In this document: in pieces, positions 26,732 through 35,223 of the stretch
Layout of the letters: every line of letters starts with the position of its first letter
How positions within the stretch are numbered: position 1 is the stretch's first letter
NCBI RefSeq assembly: GCF_009883055.1
Contig: NZ_WWVR01000005.1
Location: 1,270-65,269, forward strand
Direction of reading: 5' to 3'
DNA length: 64,000 nt
Origin: Blautia sp. BIOML-A1
Lineage (GTDB): Bacteria > Bacillota > Clostridia > Lachnospirales > Lachnospiraceae
Program-made: the position numbers and the translations under genes
Notes under the pieces: generated by a model
Databases searched by the model: none
What the model was told of the DNA's origin: nothing
Seen by the model: the letters and a program-made list of their open reading frames with translations, nothing else

Positions 26732-27454
26732 TTAATTTTCTGTTGTTATTCTCGTCGCAACTACCTGAGCAGGTCTTTCCAAAATATTTCCTTCTCCGTC
26801 AATCTTTCCGGCAAGAAATGCATTTACAAAATCATATATATTCATCTTCGTCCCATTTTGTAATGTAACATCTGATGTGCTACAAATATCTCCAGTATTT
26901 CTTCTTTCTCCTGGCAAATGCGTCAATGGTTCTTCTATCCCAGAAGCAGTTATTGCTCGCCCAAGATTCTTAATGTCCTCTGATGTTTCATTTCCATTAT
27001 AAAGATTTCCTGGATGATTTCCTATCCGACTCAAAACTTCATGTGCCTGTGCCTGTAAAAATCTTATGTACTTAGGATTACAATTTTCCTTCATATTTTT
27101 AAATGCTTCTCTCATATTCTTCGCTCTTATATATCCATTTACATGATGAAGCTCTATGCTTTCCGACTTAGCCATATTTCCTCTCGCCTTCCGAAATGCA
27201 TTAAGCCCTTTTCTCTCTATAATCTCTGCTGCCATTGGATCTATTATCGGTATTTTATCTGGAAATACAACCCCTACAATTGTTTCCCTTGCATATACTT
27301 TTTTCTTATGCACAACTTGAAACCTTCCTGTAGAAGAACACTGTCCCAAATACAGTGTTACACGATAGTCTTTTTTATGACTTCCTTCAACTCTGATGAC
27401 AAAAAATGCAGATAAAAAAAGAAAACAACTGATGATGTTTTCCATGGATGACAT
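26732..27454 (-). CDS. Hypothetical protein with N-terminal hydrophobic segment and LHH motif
   Basis: 240 residues that I do not recognise as a whole. Residues 5-21 (IISCFLFLSAFFVIRVE) could be a signal or anchor. The middle contains an IELHHVNGYIRAKNM segment, reminiscent of HNH-type or polymorphic-toxin nuclease motifs, followed by a helix-rich region and a C-terminal NGTKMNIYDFVNAFLAG stretch. AAAGG lies four bases before the ATG. In this island it may be a toxin-like cargo gene, but the similarity is too weak to call. Confidence 0.5.
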   Translation of the reverse strand: MSSMENIISCFLFLSAFFVIRVEGSHKKDYRVTLYLGQCSSTGRFQVVHKKKVYARETIVGVVFPDKIPIIDPMAAEIIERKGLNAFRKARGNMAKSESIELHHVNGYIRAKNMREAFKNMKENCNPKYIRFLQAQAHEVLSRIGNHPGNLYNGNETSEDIKNLGRAITASGIEEPLTHLPGERRNTGDICSTSDVTLQNGTKMNIYDFVNAFLAGKIDGEGNILERPAQVVATRITTEN

Positions 27455-27690
27455 GGTACCTTTAAATCATATGCTACGATTAATAAGGCAATCGATTAGA
27501 ACTTTATTTGTGATCTAGTTGAAGAAAAATACTGTCCGGATAACGGATATCCCAGTATGAAGTCGGATGCTTATACAACAATAACATTTTGCAAAGAATT
27601 ATACTTTTCATTTATATAAGAAAAATCATTCTCCCATTTTTGTACAGCATTATACATATTTGAGTTATTTTTTCTACTGTTGATGAGCCA

Positions 27691-28222
27691 CTATAGAAAA
27701 TTTAATGTTTGCAATACTGTTACAATTTTTCTATTAATAAGGAAGTCCAAAAGATTATGCCTAGCTTTATCTGATAATCCCTCATTTACATCAACCGTAT
27801 AACCGTATACTTTAAAAATAGATTCTGTGTTCAACTGTGAAAATATATCTGATGAACCAGATTTGTGTAGGCGATCATAGATTTTGCAAAGATTCATATT
27901 CTGCATCTGATCTACAATCATACGCAACTGTTTTCATCAGTTCTATTAACCTTTTAAGATAATTTTGAGATTTAAAAATTTCTTCAATAGGAATATGAAA
28001 ATGTGAAGTTAACACATCCACATCAAGTTCTAATGTAGAACCAACAAGCTTTCTTTTATTAAATAGATTATTTTTATTGTGCGTATAAGGGACTAAGAAT
28101 TGTTCGCATCCCTTTTTATACATCTCTAATTCAGTATTCAAAAGCTTTCTGAACACCTGTCGAAAATCAATTTTATTTTCCCAGCAATATAGATATATAT
28201 TACCCCATATATGACTTCCCAT
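27691..28222 (-). pseudogene. Probable frameshifted hypothetical gene (two overlapping reading frames)
   Basis: Two ORFs overlap out of frame: 28222-27875 (115 aa, starting MGSHIWGNIYLYCW) and 27927-27691 (78 aa, ending LLDFLINRKIVTVLQTLNFL). Near 27880 both frames read through similar protein (SLQNL in one, CKIYDRLHKSGSSDIF in the other), as expected from one indel splitting a gene of about 180 residues. I do not recognise the family; an intact overlapping pair is the alternative. Confidence 0.45.
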
Positions 28223-28234
28223 AATATTTTTCTC

Positions 28235-28801
28235 CTATCTTCCTATCTTCCACCTGCGTCCACATTTCTGGCATACATTGTATGTAACCCATTCGGATCC
28301 CAAGAATCCCCACATGAGGTCGAAACCTCTTTTTTCTGTTGCGATTGATGTAGATCCACACTTTGGACAACGGACTTGGTTGGTTGGAGTTGAGGGGCGA
28401 GGGCAAGGAGTTGATGGCAAGGGATTTAAAATCCCATTTTCAATAAGTTTCTTTTTTAATGGATAACCACAATGTACACAAACATCTGATTCTATTGAAA
28501 TATTTTTACCACACGCTGGACATGGAATTATTGGTTGATTATATAGTTGCTTCTCTTTATCTTTTTTTAATTTTTTAGCAGTTAAGTCCATATTCATTAA
28601 AATATCACTAATCATTTGATCACTATTTTCTTTATATAAAATTGTATCACTAATATACTTTCTCCGTGTGTCATCGTCCATATTTTCTGTTTCTTTTATT
28701 AGTTGCTCCAAATATGTTCGAGTGTTAAAACTGCAAGATGAACATATTGAATTTCTCCATACATGGTCACAACCACATTTCGGACATTTTAAAAGAGTCA
28801 T
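28235..28801 (-). CDS. Multi-zinc-ribbon protein
   Basis: 188 residues with three zinc-ribbon-like elements: CPKCGCDHV...CSSC at 6-24, CPACGKN...CVHCG near 93-112, and a C-terminal [15 protein letters not shown]...CQKCG near 143-183. A lysine-rich helical linker joins the first two, and a Pro/Thr linker joins the last. The C-terminal unit resembles a small domain common in Clostridia. It probably binds nucleic acid or protein; the role is unknown. Confidence 0.75.
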   Translation of the reverse strand: MTLLKCPKCGCDHVWRNSICSSCSFNTRTYLEQLIKETENMDDDTRRKYISDTILYKENSDQMISDILMNMDLTAKKLKKDKEKQLYNQPIIPCPACGKNISIESDVCVHCGYPLKKKLIENGILNPLPSTPCPRPSTPTNQVRCPKCGSTSIATEKRGFDLMWGFLGSEWVTYNVCQKCGRRWKIGR

Positions 28802-28911
28802 TGCTTTATCCTCCCGTTTTATATGTATTAATTATAGCATGTTTTTATACAGTGTCATTAAGTAAAATCGGAAATTTGACAAAAGCTTTTTAAGCATATA
28901 AAACCAATCCA

Positions 28912-29415
28912 TTGGACGCAACGAGATTGACAACCGCTCTTGGTTCATTTGGAGACTTAAATATTGCCGCAAAATATTTAAAACAAGTAGATTCTGATGG
29001 ATATCTTACCGAGAATATTGCCGGATCATTTTTGCATAACGCTTACAAAACACATACTGCTGAAGAGGTCGCCGCTACTTATTCTAATACGACTGCTTCT
29101 TCTGGAGGTCTTGGATCATTATTTGGCGGTGCAGGTTTAATGGCCGGAATAAAGTCTGCAGGCTCCGGACTATTAACAGTATTAAGTTCCATTGCTCCAG
29201 CTCTTCTTGGACTTCTTGGTGTTGGAATTGTATTCCAAGCTGGTAAAACTGTTTGGGATAATATTCTTACTAATAATGGCTCAAAGAAACGATATCCGAC
29301 TTCCTCTAAAACTTATCAGGAAGTTCCTTTCATAATAGCAAATGTAATTTTCGCTAAATATTTTTACGATCGAAACAGGTTTCCCAGCGTTCCCGCTTCA
29401 GTGGCTTCACCCTAA
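28912..29415 (+). pseudogene. Phage tail tape-measure-like fragment
   Basis: About 167 residues open from a TTG; in-frame sequence extends slightly upstream with no start or ribosome site. The middle, GGLGSLFGGAGLMAGIKSAGSGL followed by a hydrophobic LSSIAPALLGLLGVGIV helix, is the composition of a tape-measure protein's membrane-like region. The 3' part runs antisense into the gene at 29354. It is most likely a remnant of a prophage tail gene. Confidence 0.45.
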
Positions 29416-29713
29416 GACCCCACATAATCTGACGTATAGATACTGTCAGATACAATCCTTCAACACATTCTCCGGCACGCTCATCAAAGAATTTTTTGAA
29501 TTTGGGATTCAAATATAAATAGTCCACAAGCCATGGCTCTATTTCAGTCCAATAAGTGGATTTTGAGTCCGAAATATAACGTTGCTGAATAACCGCTAAA
29601 CCTTTTTGTCCTATCTTATATAAAGTACATCTGGTATATATAGGGTGATTACATTGATAAATCATACCATATATGGATGTGTAATATTCAGGCTTGTTGT
29701 AATAGTATTTCAT
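29354..29713 (-). CDS. Hypothetical mobile-element-associated protein
   Basis: 119 residues starting MKYYYNKPEYYTSIYGMIY, with an aromatic-rich body and a basic end (LKRERWETCFDRK). GGAGG sits five bases before the ATG at 29713, so it looks expressed. I have the impression of similar small proteins on conjugative elements of Lachnospiraceae but cannot name a family with confidence. Confidence 0.6.
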   Translation of the reverse strand: MKYYYNKPEYYTSIYGMIYQCNHPIYTRCTLYKIGQKGLAVIQQRYISDSKSTYWTEIEPWLVDYLYLNPKFKKFFDERAGECVEGLYLTVSIRQIMWGLRVKPLKRERWETCFDRKNI

Positions 29714-29778
29714 AATATCCTCCAAAAATGAAAAAAAGAGCCTATGTCAGTAACATAAGCCCTTTTGGAAATTATTAT

Positions 29779-30055
29779 TTAATTTGTTGGCACATTCGCC
29801 AATTTCTGAGTGATTCTTGTTTGTACTTCAAGATAGTAAGATAATTCAGCATCGTTCAAATTATCGTTTTCAAGATCATCGAACTTTTTAGCCATATCAG
29901 CATATTTTGACATATAATCGACATAATCCGCCATCATTGATACCACGTCATCTGACTCTGAGTATTTTGTCATAAAATCGCAATAATCATTCATGAAAGT
30001 TTCGTAGCTATCAATTGCTTCTTTAATATCTGGTCTAATATCATTCGAATCAGTG
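29779..30055 (-). pseudogene. C-terminal remnant of a larger protein
   Basis: The frame is open from 30055 (just after in-frame stops) to 29779. It codes DIRPDIKEAIDSYETFMNDYCDFMTKY and a helical acidic tail ending in LEVQTRITQKLANVPTN. There is no start codon with a ribosome site at the beginning, so this looks like the 3' end of a truncated lipoprotein-type gene. An ATG at 29994 could give a 71-residue product. Confidence 0.5.
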
Positions 30056-30294
30056 GACGCCTATCAGCTGTAGTCTTGTATTTGTCTGTACCTATCAGCT
30101 TATGCGAGCTAAAGATGTACGTCGAATGGCTGCGTGAAGATTTGGAAAAAATGCAATAGAAAAGGGAACTGCTCGCTTAGAACAGCTCCCTATAAATTTA
30201 GCAATAAGTTGTCAAACAGTGGTCAAACAACACACTTTTTGTCACCTTTTAGCCCTATTTTATACTACCAAAATCGGCTAAAATTCGGTATTTC
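30056..30294. other. Gene-free junction at the right end of the island
   Basis: I see no full gene here. A plus-strand reading frame ends at 30161 with KMYVEWLREDLEKMQ, possibly a leftover C-terminus. Then follow a hairpin (30164-30190) and an AT-rich tail up to the GGGtGRT stop codon. CTATCAGCT occurs twice (near 30060 and 30092). Confidence 0.35.
30164..30194. terminator. Hairpin downstream of the GGGtGRT gene (island-borne)
   Basis: GGGAACTGCTC pairs with GAACAGCTCCC with one mismatch; the minus strand continues TTTTC. It is about 100 bp downstream of the GGGtGRT stop and could substitute for the original terminator now at 25579. Confidence 0.6.
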
Positions 30295-30411
30295 TTAGAA
30301 CTTGCCAGCATCAGCAGCTTCCTGTACGGCAACTGCTACTGCTACTGTCATACCAACCATCGGGTTGTTACCAGCACCGATAAGACCCATCATTTCTACA
30401 TGAGCCGGTAC
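30295..30411 (-). repeat. 117-bp direct repeat partner inside the intact GGGtGRT gene
   Basis: The right-hand copy of the repeat at 25647-25763. Outside 30295-30411 the sequences differ completely, which sets the repeat limits. Confidence 0.93.
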
Positions 30412-31305
30412 GGAAGAAGATCCTGCGAACTGAGCGTCAGAATGCATACGTCCAAGTGTATCGGTCATACCGTAGGAAGCAGGACCTGCTGCCATGTTGT
30501 CCGGGTGAAGTGTACGTCCTGTACCACCGCCAGATGCAACGGAGAAGTATTTCTTTCCTTTTTCGTTACATTCTTTCTTGTAGGTACCTGCAACCGGATG
30601 CTGGAAACGTGTCGGGTTAGTGGAGTTACCTGTGATAGAAACGTCAACGCCTTCTTTCCACATGATAGCAACACCTTCCGGAACGCTGTTTGCACCGTAG
30701 CAGTTAACCTTTGCACGAAGTCCTTCAGAGTAGGATTTGCGGAATACTTCCTTAACTTCGTTCTTGTATGGATCATACTCAGTCTCTACATATGTAAATC
30801 CGTTGATACGGGAGATAATCTGAGCTGCATCTTTTCCAAGACCATTCAGGATAACACGAAGAGGTTTTTTACGAACTTTGTTTGCTTTCTCAGCGATACC
30901 GATAGCACCCTCAGCTGCTGCGAAGGACTCATGTCCAGCCAGGAAGCAGAAGCAGTCTGTTTCTTCTTCCAGAAGCATTTTACCAAGGTTACCATGTCCA
31001 AGACCTACTTTACGTGTATCAGCAACGGATCCAGGAATACAGAATGCCTGAAGGCCTTCACCGATAGCTGCTGCTGCGTCAGCTGCTCTTCTGCAGTCTT
31101 TTTTGATTGCGATAGCTGCACCTACGATGTATGCCCAGCAAGCGTTCTCGAAGCAGATCGGCTGAATGCCTTTGATCTGATCGTATACGTTAAGGCCTGC
31201 ATCTTTAGTGATTTTCTCTGCTTCTTCGATAGAAGCGATTCCATAGCTGTTTAAAACTGAATTGATCTTGTCAATTCGTCTCTCATATGATTCAAATAAA
31301 GCCAT
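30295..31305 (-). CDS. GGGtGRT family protein
   Basis: 336 residues. The motif GGGTGRTLHPDN that names the family is at about 258-269. The chain is Gly/Ala rich with a GSVADTRKVGLGHGNLGKMLL block and conserved Cys in CFCFLAGHES. The family is found in anaerobic Firmicutes; function is undetermined. It sits 33 bp after an Fe-S scaffold gene, the usual pairing, which suggests a role with iron-sulfur or sulfur metabolism. Its 3' end is duplicated 4.5 kb away at 25647-25763. Confidence 0.92.
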   Translation of the reverse strand: MALFESYERRIDKINSVLNSYGIASIEEAEKITKDAGLNVYDQIKGIQPICFENACWAYIVGAAIAIKKDCRRAADAAAAIGEGLQAFCIPGSVADTRKVGLGHGNLGKMLLEEETDCFCFLAGHESFAAAEGAIGIAEKANKVRKKPLRVILNGLGKDAAQIISRINGFTYVETEYDPYKNEVKEVFRKSYSEGLRAKVNCYGANSVPEGVAIMWKEGVDVSITGNSTNPTRFQHPVAGTYKKECNEKGKKYFSVASGGGTGRTLHPDNMAAGPASYGMTDTLGRMHSDAQFAGSSSVPAHVEMMGLIGAGNNPMVGMTVAVAVAVQEAADAGKF

Positions 31306-31338
31306 TTACTTATCCTCCTGAAATTATAATCGGTATAA

Positions 31339-32031
31339 TTATTCTTTACGTGGGTCGATGATCTTAACAGCATCTGCAACACGGCCATACTGACCTTTTG
31401 CTTTTTCCCATGCAGTATTCGGGTCATCACCTTTTTTGATGAAATCAGTCATTTTGCCAAGGCTTACGAACTGATAACCGATAATTTCATTATCTTCGTC
31501 AAGAGCAATACCTGTAACATAGCCTTCTGCCATTTCCAGATAACGAGGACCTTTTTTGAGTGTTCCGTACATAGTACCAACCTGAGAACGAAGTCCTTTA
31601 CCAAGATCCTCAAGTCCTGCACCTACTGCAAGTCCGTCTTCAGAGAAAGCAGACTGAGAACGTCCGTATACGATCTGAAGGAACAGTTCTCTCATAGCAG
31701 TATTGATAGCATCGCATACAAGGTCAGTATTCAGCGCTTCCATAACAGTCAGTCCTGGAAGGATCTCAGATGCCATAGCTGCAGAATGAGTCATACCAGA
31801 ACATCCGATTGTCTCAACCAGTGCTTCCTGGATGATACCCTCCTTTACGTTCAGGGACAGCTTACAAGCACCCTGCTGCGGAGCACACCAGCCTACACCA
31901 TGTGTGAAACCGGAAATGTCCTTCACTTCCTTAGCCTGAACCCATTTTGCTTCTTCCGGGATTGGAGCGGCGCCGTGATGGACACCCTGTGCAACTGGGC
32001 ACATTTCTTCTACTTCGCGTGAATAAATCAT
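31339..32031 (-). CDS. Iron-sulfur cluster assembly scaffold protein (NifU/IscU-like)
   Basis: 230 residues. The IscU-like core is visible (VGWCAPQQGACKLSLNV, then VETIGCSGMTHSAAMASEILPGLTVMEALN). The Cys residues in WCAPQQGAC and GCSGM are candidates for cluster ligands. The protein is longer than IscU/SufU, with a C-terminal region of unknown role. It is the first gene of the operon with GGGtGRT. A 9-bp inverted repeat (GACTAACAA / TTGTTAGTC) at 32081-32125 lies in its upstream region and may be an operator. Confidence 0.85.
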   Translation of the reverse strand: MIYSREVEEMCPVAQGVHHGAAPIPEEAKWVQAKEVKDISGFTHGVGWCAPQQGACKLSLNVKEGIIQEALVETIGCSGMTHSAAMASEILPGLTVMEALNTDLVCDAINTAMRELFLQIVYGRSQSAFSEDGLAVGAGLEDLGKGLRSQVGTMYGTLKKGPRYLEMAEGYVTGIALDEDNEIIGYQFVSLGKMTDFIKKGDDPNTAWEKAKGQYGRVADAVKIIDPRKE

Positions 32032-32080
32032 GTTAAAACTCCTTTCAAGTATAGATTTACTATAATGTTGTTAAAAGATA

Positions 32081-32125
32081 GACTAACAACCTGACAGTAT
32101 TTTCTCATAAAACCTCTTGTTAGTC
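32081..32125 (-). promoter_or_regulatory. Inverted repeat upstream of the Fe-S scaffold operon
   Basis: GACTAACAA (32081-32089) and TTGTTAGTC (32117-32125) form perfect 9-bp arms, 27 bp apart. A TTGTTA-type -35 on the minus strand falls inside the 32081-32089 arm. It could be a repressor operator or a leader RNA stem; the binding protein is unknown. Confidence 0.5.
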
Positions 32126-32153
32126 CAGTAAAACTTAAGTAATTTTGTCATTA

Positions 32154-33347
32154 TTACTCAGATTTTAGGATATCTTGAAAAAAATTCTCCATTTCGTGCC
32201 TGGTCGGAAATACTGCAATGTAAATCTGATTGCCCATCGCATCTGCCAGAACCTCCGGCAAACGATCCTCCATGCGGATATTCTGGCGATATTTTTCCAT
32301 AACAGCTTCATGGCTTAGGACAAACCTCTTGCCATCTCTTCGTCCGGCAAATGCACAGTACTGTCTTTCACCCGGATGCATTTCTGTCTTATCAAATGCG
32401 ATCATATCTGCCCACATCTTATAAACATCCGTTGTGCAGGCAAAATCCATCATATCCGGAGAAAATCCGCCGCTTGGACGCATATTTACCTCAAGACCGA
32501 CAAGCTCTCCCTTCCTTCCAAGTCCCTCCTGATCCTTCTGAAGGCGGAAAAACTCAAAGTGAACGAAACGGCTTCGGACATTGAAGCTTTTTGCCGTGGC
32601 ACGACCGGCCTGACGCGTATCTCCGGCAAGCTCCTTCACAATATAAAAGATCGCATTGTCTTCGTTGTTTACAATGTCCATGATCGAAACCGGGGATACA
32701 TTTCCCGTCTCAAAGATCGGATTTCCATGAGAGTCAATGATCGCATCATAAGAATTCACTTCTGCAAAGACAAACTCTTCCATAATATAGGAAACATCTG
32801 CTTCTTTGGTCTGCATGAACTCCTCCAGCTGTTCCTGATTTTCAAGGCGATAAGTGTGACTTGCTCCGACGCCATTATCCGGCTTTACAACAACGGGATA
32901 TCCCACTTCTTCAATAAACTTCCTGCATCCCTCCATCGTATCGACCAGATGATATCTCGCGGTAGGAATTCCCACCCGCGCATAATACTCTTTCATCCTG
33001 GATTTATATTTGATCCTCGGAATATCATCCTCCTGGAATCCGCTTGTGATGTGGAATGCTGTACGAAGCCTTGCATCTCTTTCAAGCCAGTATTCATTAT
33101 TGGACTCCAGCCAGTCAATCCTGCCGTGTTTAAAAATCAGAAATGCAACTGCGCGGTATACTTCTTCTTCATTCTCCAGACTGCTCACCTTATAATATTC
33201 ATCCAGACTGTCCTTCAGGCCCTGACTCAGTTCTTCATACGGCTGATCCCCGATTCCCAGAACGTTCAGCCCGTTTTTCTTAAGTTCCCGGCAGAACATC
33301 CAGTAATTTTCAGGAAAGTTAGGGGAAATAAACAGAAAATTTTTCAT
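32154..33347 (-). CDS. ATP-grasp ligase, unknown substrate
   Basis: 397 residues from the ATG at 33347 (MKNFLFISPNF), the start that matches ATP-grasp proteins; a longer frame to 33551 lies inside the upstream gene. An N-terminal Rossmann-like pre-ATP-grasp domain (1-115) is followed by KSRMKEYYARVGIPTARY, the nucleotide-binding VVKPDNGVGASHTYRL, and EVNMRPSGGFSPDM with metal ligands. Such enzymes form acyl-phosphates and ligate amines or amino acids. It is the last gene in a unit with two alpha/beta hydrolases. Confidence 0.82.
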   Translation of the reverse strand: MKNFLFISPNFPENYWMFCRELKKNGLNVLGIGDQPYEELSQGLKDSLDEYYKVSSLENEEEVYRAVAFLIFKHGRIDWLESNNEYWLERDARLRTAFHITSGFQEDDIPRIKYKSRMKEYYARVGIPTARYHLVDTMEGCRKFIEEVGYPVVVKPDNGVGASHTYRLENQEQLEEFMQTKEADVSYIMEEFVFAEVNSYDAIIDSHGNPIFETGNVSPVSIMDIVNNEDNAIFYIVKELAGDTRQAGRATAKSFNVRSRFVHFEFFRLQKDQEGLGRKGELVGLEVNMRPSGGFSPDMMDFACTTDVYKMWADMIAFDKTEMHPGERQYCAFAGRRDGKRFVLSHEAVMEKYRQNIRMEDRLPEVLADAMGNQIYIAVFPTRHEMENFFQDILKSE

Positions 33348-33375
33348 AATATCACTCTTTTCTTCTCGTCTTATC

Positions 33376-34134
33376 TCAATCGTTCTTGAGCAGGTATGGG
33401 ACAAAATATTCCACCTGCTTATACCACCAGTACCAGTCATGGGCACAGTCATAACCCCAGAAATCCACCCACGCATGGATGTTCTTCTCCTCCAGGATAT
33501 GAGACAGCTGTCTTGTGGAATCCGGAAGTTCCCACGGTCCCTGTCCAACACAGATCACGGCTTTCTTAAGATTATAAAGCGTGATCCTAGAATCATCTTT
33601 TGACATATCACCAAGAAAATCCACCAGAGAATTCCGATGAACAACCTCATCTGTATAGGAGCCAAAACCATAACCTGCAGAATAAAGTCCGCTCAGTGCC
33701 AGCAGCCGGTCAAACAGATCCGGTCTTCGAAAGTACAGATTTGCCGCATGCGTCGCACCGAGACTGCAGCCAAACACCATAATTCCCGGATATCCACTCC
33801 AACCGTTCCTCTCATTGACCATCTCGCGCATAAACGGAATCATCTCATCCGTGATATACTGAAGCCACTGTTCGTAACGCCGGATCCTCCAGTATGGATC
33901 GCCATTTGTATCTGACCAGGTTTCCTGGTCGATCGTGTCAATAGAAAATACCATCACCTCACCGGATTCCAGCCAGGGACTCCAGGTGTCTGTCATATGG
34001 AAATTTTCAAAGTCAAAAAATCTTCCGTCCTGGCACGGGATAAAAAGCACCGGTCTGCCTTTGTGACCATAAATTTTGCACTCCATATCCCGCCCAAGAG
34101 CCGGACTGTATTCTTTTTTGTATTGTACTTCCAT
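33376..34134 (-). CDS. Alpha/beta hydrolase (esterase family), second of a pair
   Basis: 252 residues. The nucleophile elbow GCSLG (FGCSLGATHAANLYFRRP) is clear, and a late HDWYWW supplies a candidate His. Family resemblance is to putative esterases of the enterobactin-esterase/esterase D type. There is no signal peptide, so it is cytoplasmic. It begins four bases after the previous hydrolase and ends 28 bp before the ATP-grasp gene, giving one transcript. The substrate is unknown. Confidence 0.82.
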   Translation of the reverse strand: MEVQYKKEYSPALGRDMECKIYGHKGRPVLFIPCQDGRFFDFENFHMTDTWSPWLESGEVMVFSIDTIDQETWSDTNGDPYWRIRRYEQWLQYITDEMIPFMREMVNERNGWSGYPGIMVFGCSLGATHAANLYFRRPDLFDRLLALSGLYSAGYGFGSYTDEVVHRNSLVDFLGDMSKDDSRITLYNLKKAVICVGQGPWELPDSTRQLSHILEEKNIHAWVDFWGYDCAHDWYWWYKQVEYFVPYLLKND

Positions 34135-34138
34135 CTCT

Positions 34139-34903
34139 TTATTCCTCGTACAAAAGTGTATTCATAAAAAACGGGATCTGTCTTTCCCAGCTTGCCTCGC
34201 AGTGTGTGCCGCCCGGAACGATTCTGACTTCCAGAAGAGCTCTTTTCTGGAAAAATGCCGCCGCGATCCGCTCAAAATCTCTGTAGACCTTTGGGCGCTG
34301 TTCCAGTTCTACAGAACCGTAATCCATGTAGATCACTGTATTCTGTCGGATCTTGGTCCTGCGGATCAGCTGCTCCAGTTTATCAGCACTTGTCCATACA
34401 GACGGAGACAGTGCCGCAGCCCTTCCAAAAACAGCGTTATACTGGGTCACTGCATACAGACTCATCAGGCCTCCCATGGAACTGCCCGCGATAAAAGTAT
34501 GCTTCCTGTCACTGATCGTCCGGAAATCTCTGTCAATCTTTGGTTTCAGAGTGTGAACCATCCAGTCCATCGTGATCGTGCCTTTCGCTGTGATGCTTCC
34601 ACATCTTGCGTCATGGAAGCTGAATGGGGCATATTCCTTAAGCCGTCCATTGTCCGGGCTGTGGTTACACTCGACTGCCACAATGATCATCTGCGTGTTT
34701 GTATAGTCCATGTATTCCTTCATTCCCCAGCATTTCCCATAGGTCGCATCAGAATCAAAGAAAACGTTGTGTCCGTCAAACATATACAAGACCGGATAAT
34801 ATCTTTCTTTATCCCAGTCATAGGAATCCGGAAGATAAATATAAAGATTCCTCTCTTCCTCCCCTGTCAGCTCCGGAATCTGAATTTTCCATCTGTTTAC
34901 CAT
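34139..34903 (-). CDS. Alpha/beta hydrolase-fold esterase (esterase D-like), first of a pair
   Basis: 254 residues. Features of the PF00756-type esterases: NLYIYLPDSYDWDKERYYPVLYMFDGHN, nucleophile GSSMGGLMSLYA, and GGTHCEASW with the likely catalytic His. I chose the ATG at 34903, seven bases after GGAGG. No signal peptide. It is the first gene of the esterase-esterase-ATP-grasp unit. Confidence 0.85.
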   Translation of the reverse strand: MVNRWKIQIPELTGEEERNLYIYLPDSYDWDKERYYPVLYMFDGHNVFFDSDATYGKCWGMKEYMDYTNTQMIIVAVECNHSPDNGRLKEYAPFSFHDARCGSITAKGTITMDWMVHTLKPKIDRDFRTISDRKHTFIAGSSMGGLMSLYAVTQYNAVFGRAAALSPSVWTSADKLEQLIRRTKIRQNTVIYMDYGSVELEQRPKVYRDFERIAAAFFQKRALLEVRIVPGGTHCEASWERQIPFFMNTLLYEE

Positions 34904-34951
34904 AAACATCCCTCCCAGCCTGCGCCATTTGCTTTATTACTTTAATATAAC

Positions 34952-35093
34952 GTTACTGTTCACTCCGTTCGCAGTAACTTGGTCAAAATGCATTCCAAAT
35001 CACCTTCGGTGATGGCATTTTGCCTCGTATGTCTCGGGATTTTGTCATATACATGGCAAAACACCTCGCGGAATATTACCTGTGAACAGTTAC
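34952..35093. repeat. Dispersed palindromic repeat, long form, copy 5
   Basis: 142 bp starting GTTACTGTTCACTCCGTTC and ending GTGAACAGTTAC. The interior matches copy 2 (11565-11707) over CAAAATGCATTCCAAATCAC and on through TGTCTCGGGATTTTG. It fills much of the 320-bp divergent gap between the esterase and traX; otherwise I see no gene there. Confidence 0.88.
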
Positions 35094-35223
35094 AATATAA
35101 CATAGCCTATTTTCCCAGACAAGATTGGTAAAATAGTATGTTTTATGCTAAAATAAGGATATTGTTCATTCATGCAAAAATATGAGCATACAAAACACGA
35201 AAATTTTATCGAAGGAGATTTTT

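Larger units (their letters stand above)
25764..30294. mobile_element. Decayed accessory island between direct repeats
   Basis: This 4.5 kb lies between two direct copies of the GGGtGRT 3' end. Content differs from the flanks: lower GC, small unknown genes on both strands, a phage tape-measure-like fragment, a truncated gene and a probable frameshift. No intact integrase, relaxase or transposase is present. Integration at the 3' end of a gene with restoration of that end is typical of integrase-driven elements; the mechanism here is inferred. Confidence 0.65.

Noticed and set aside
32154..33551. Longer form of the ATP-grasp protein starting at 33551
   Set aside because: The extra 68 residues lie inside the upstream esterase gene, are Arg/Trp/Ser-rich and unlike the family; MKNFLFISPNF at 33347 is the natural start.
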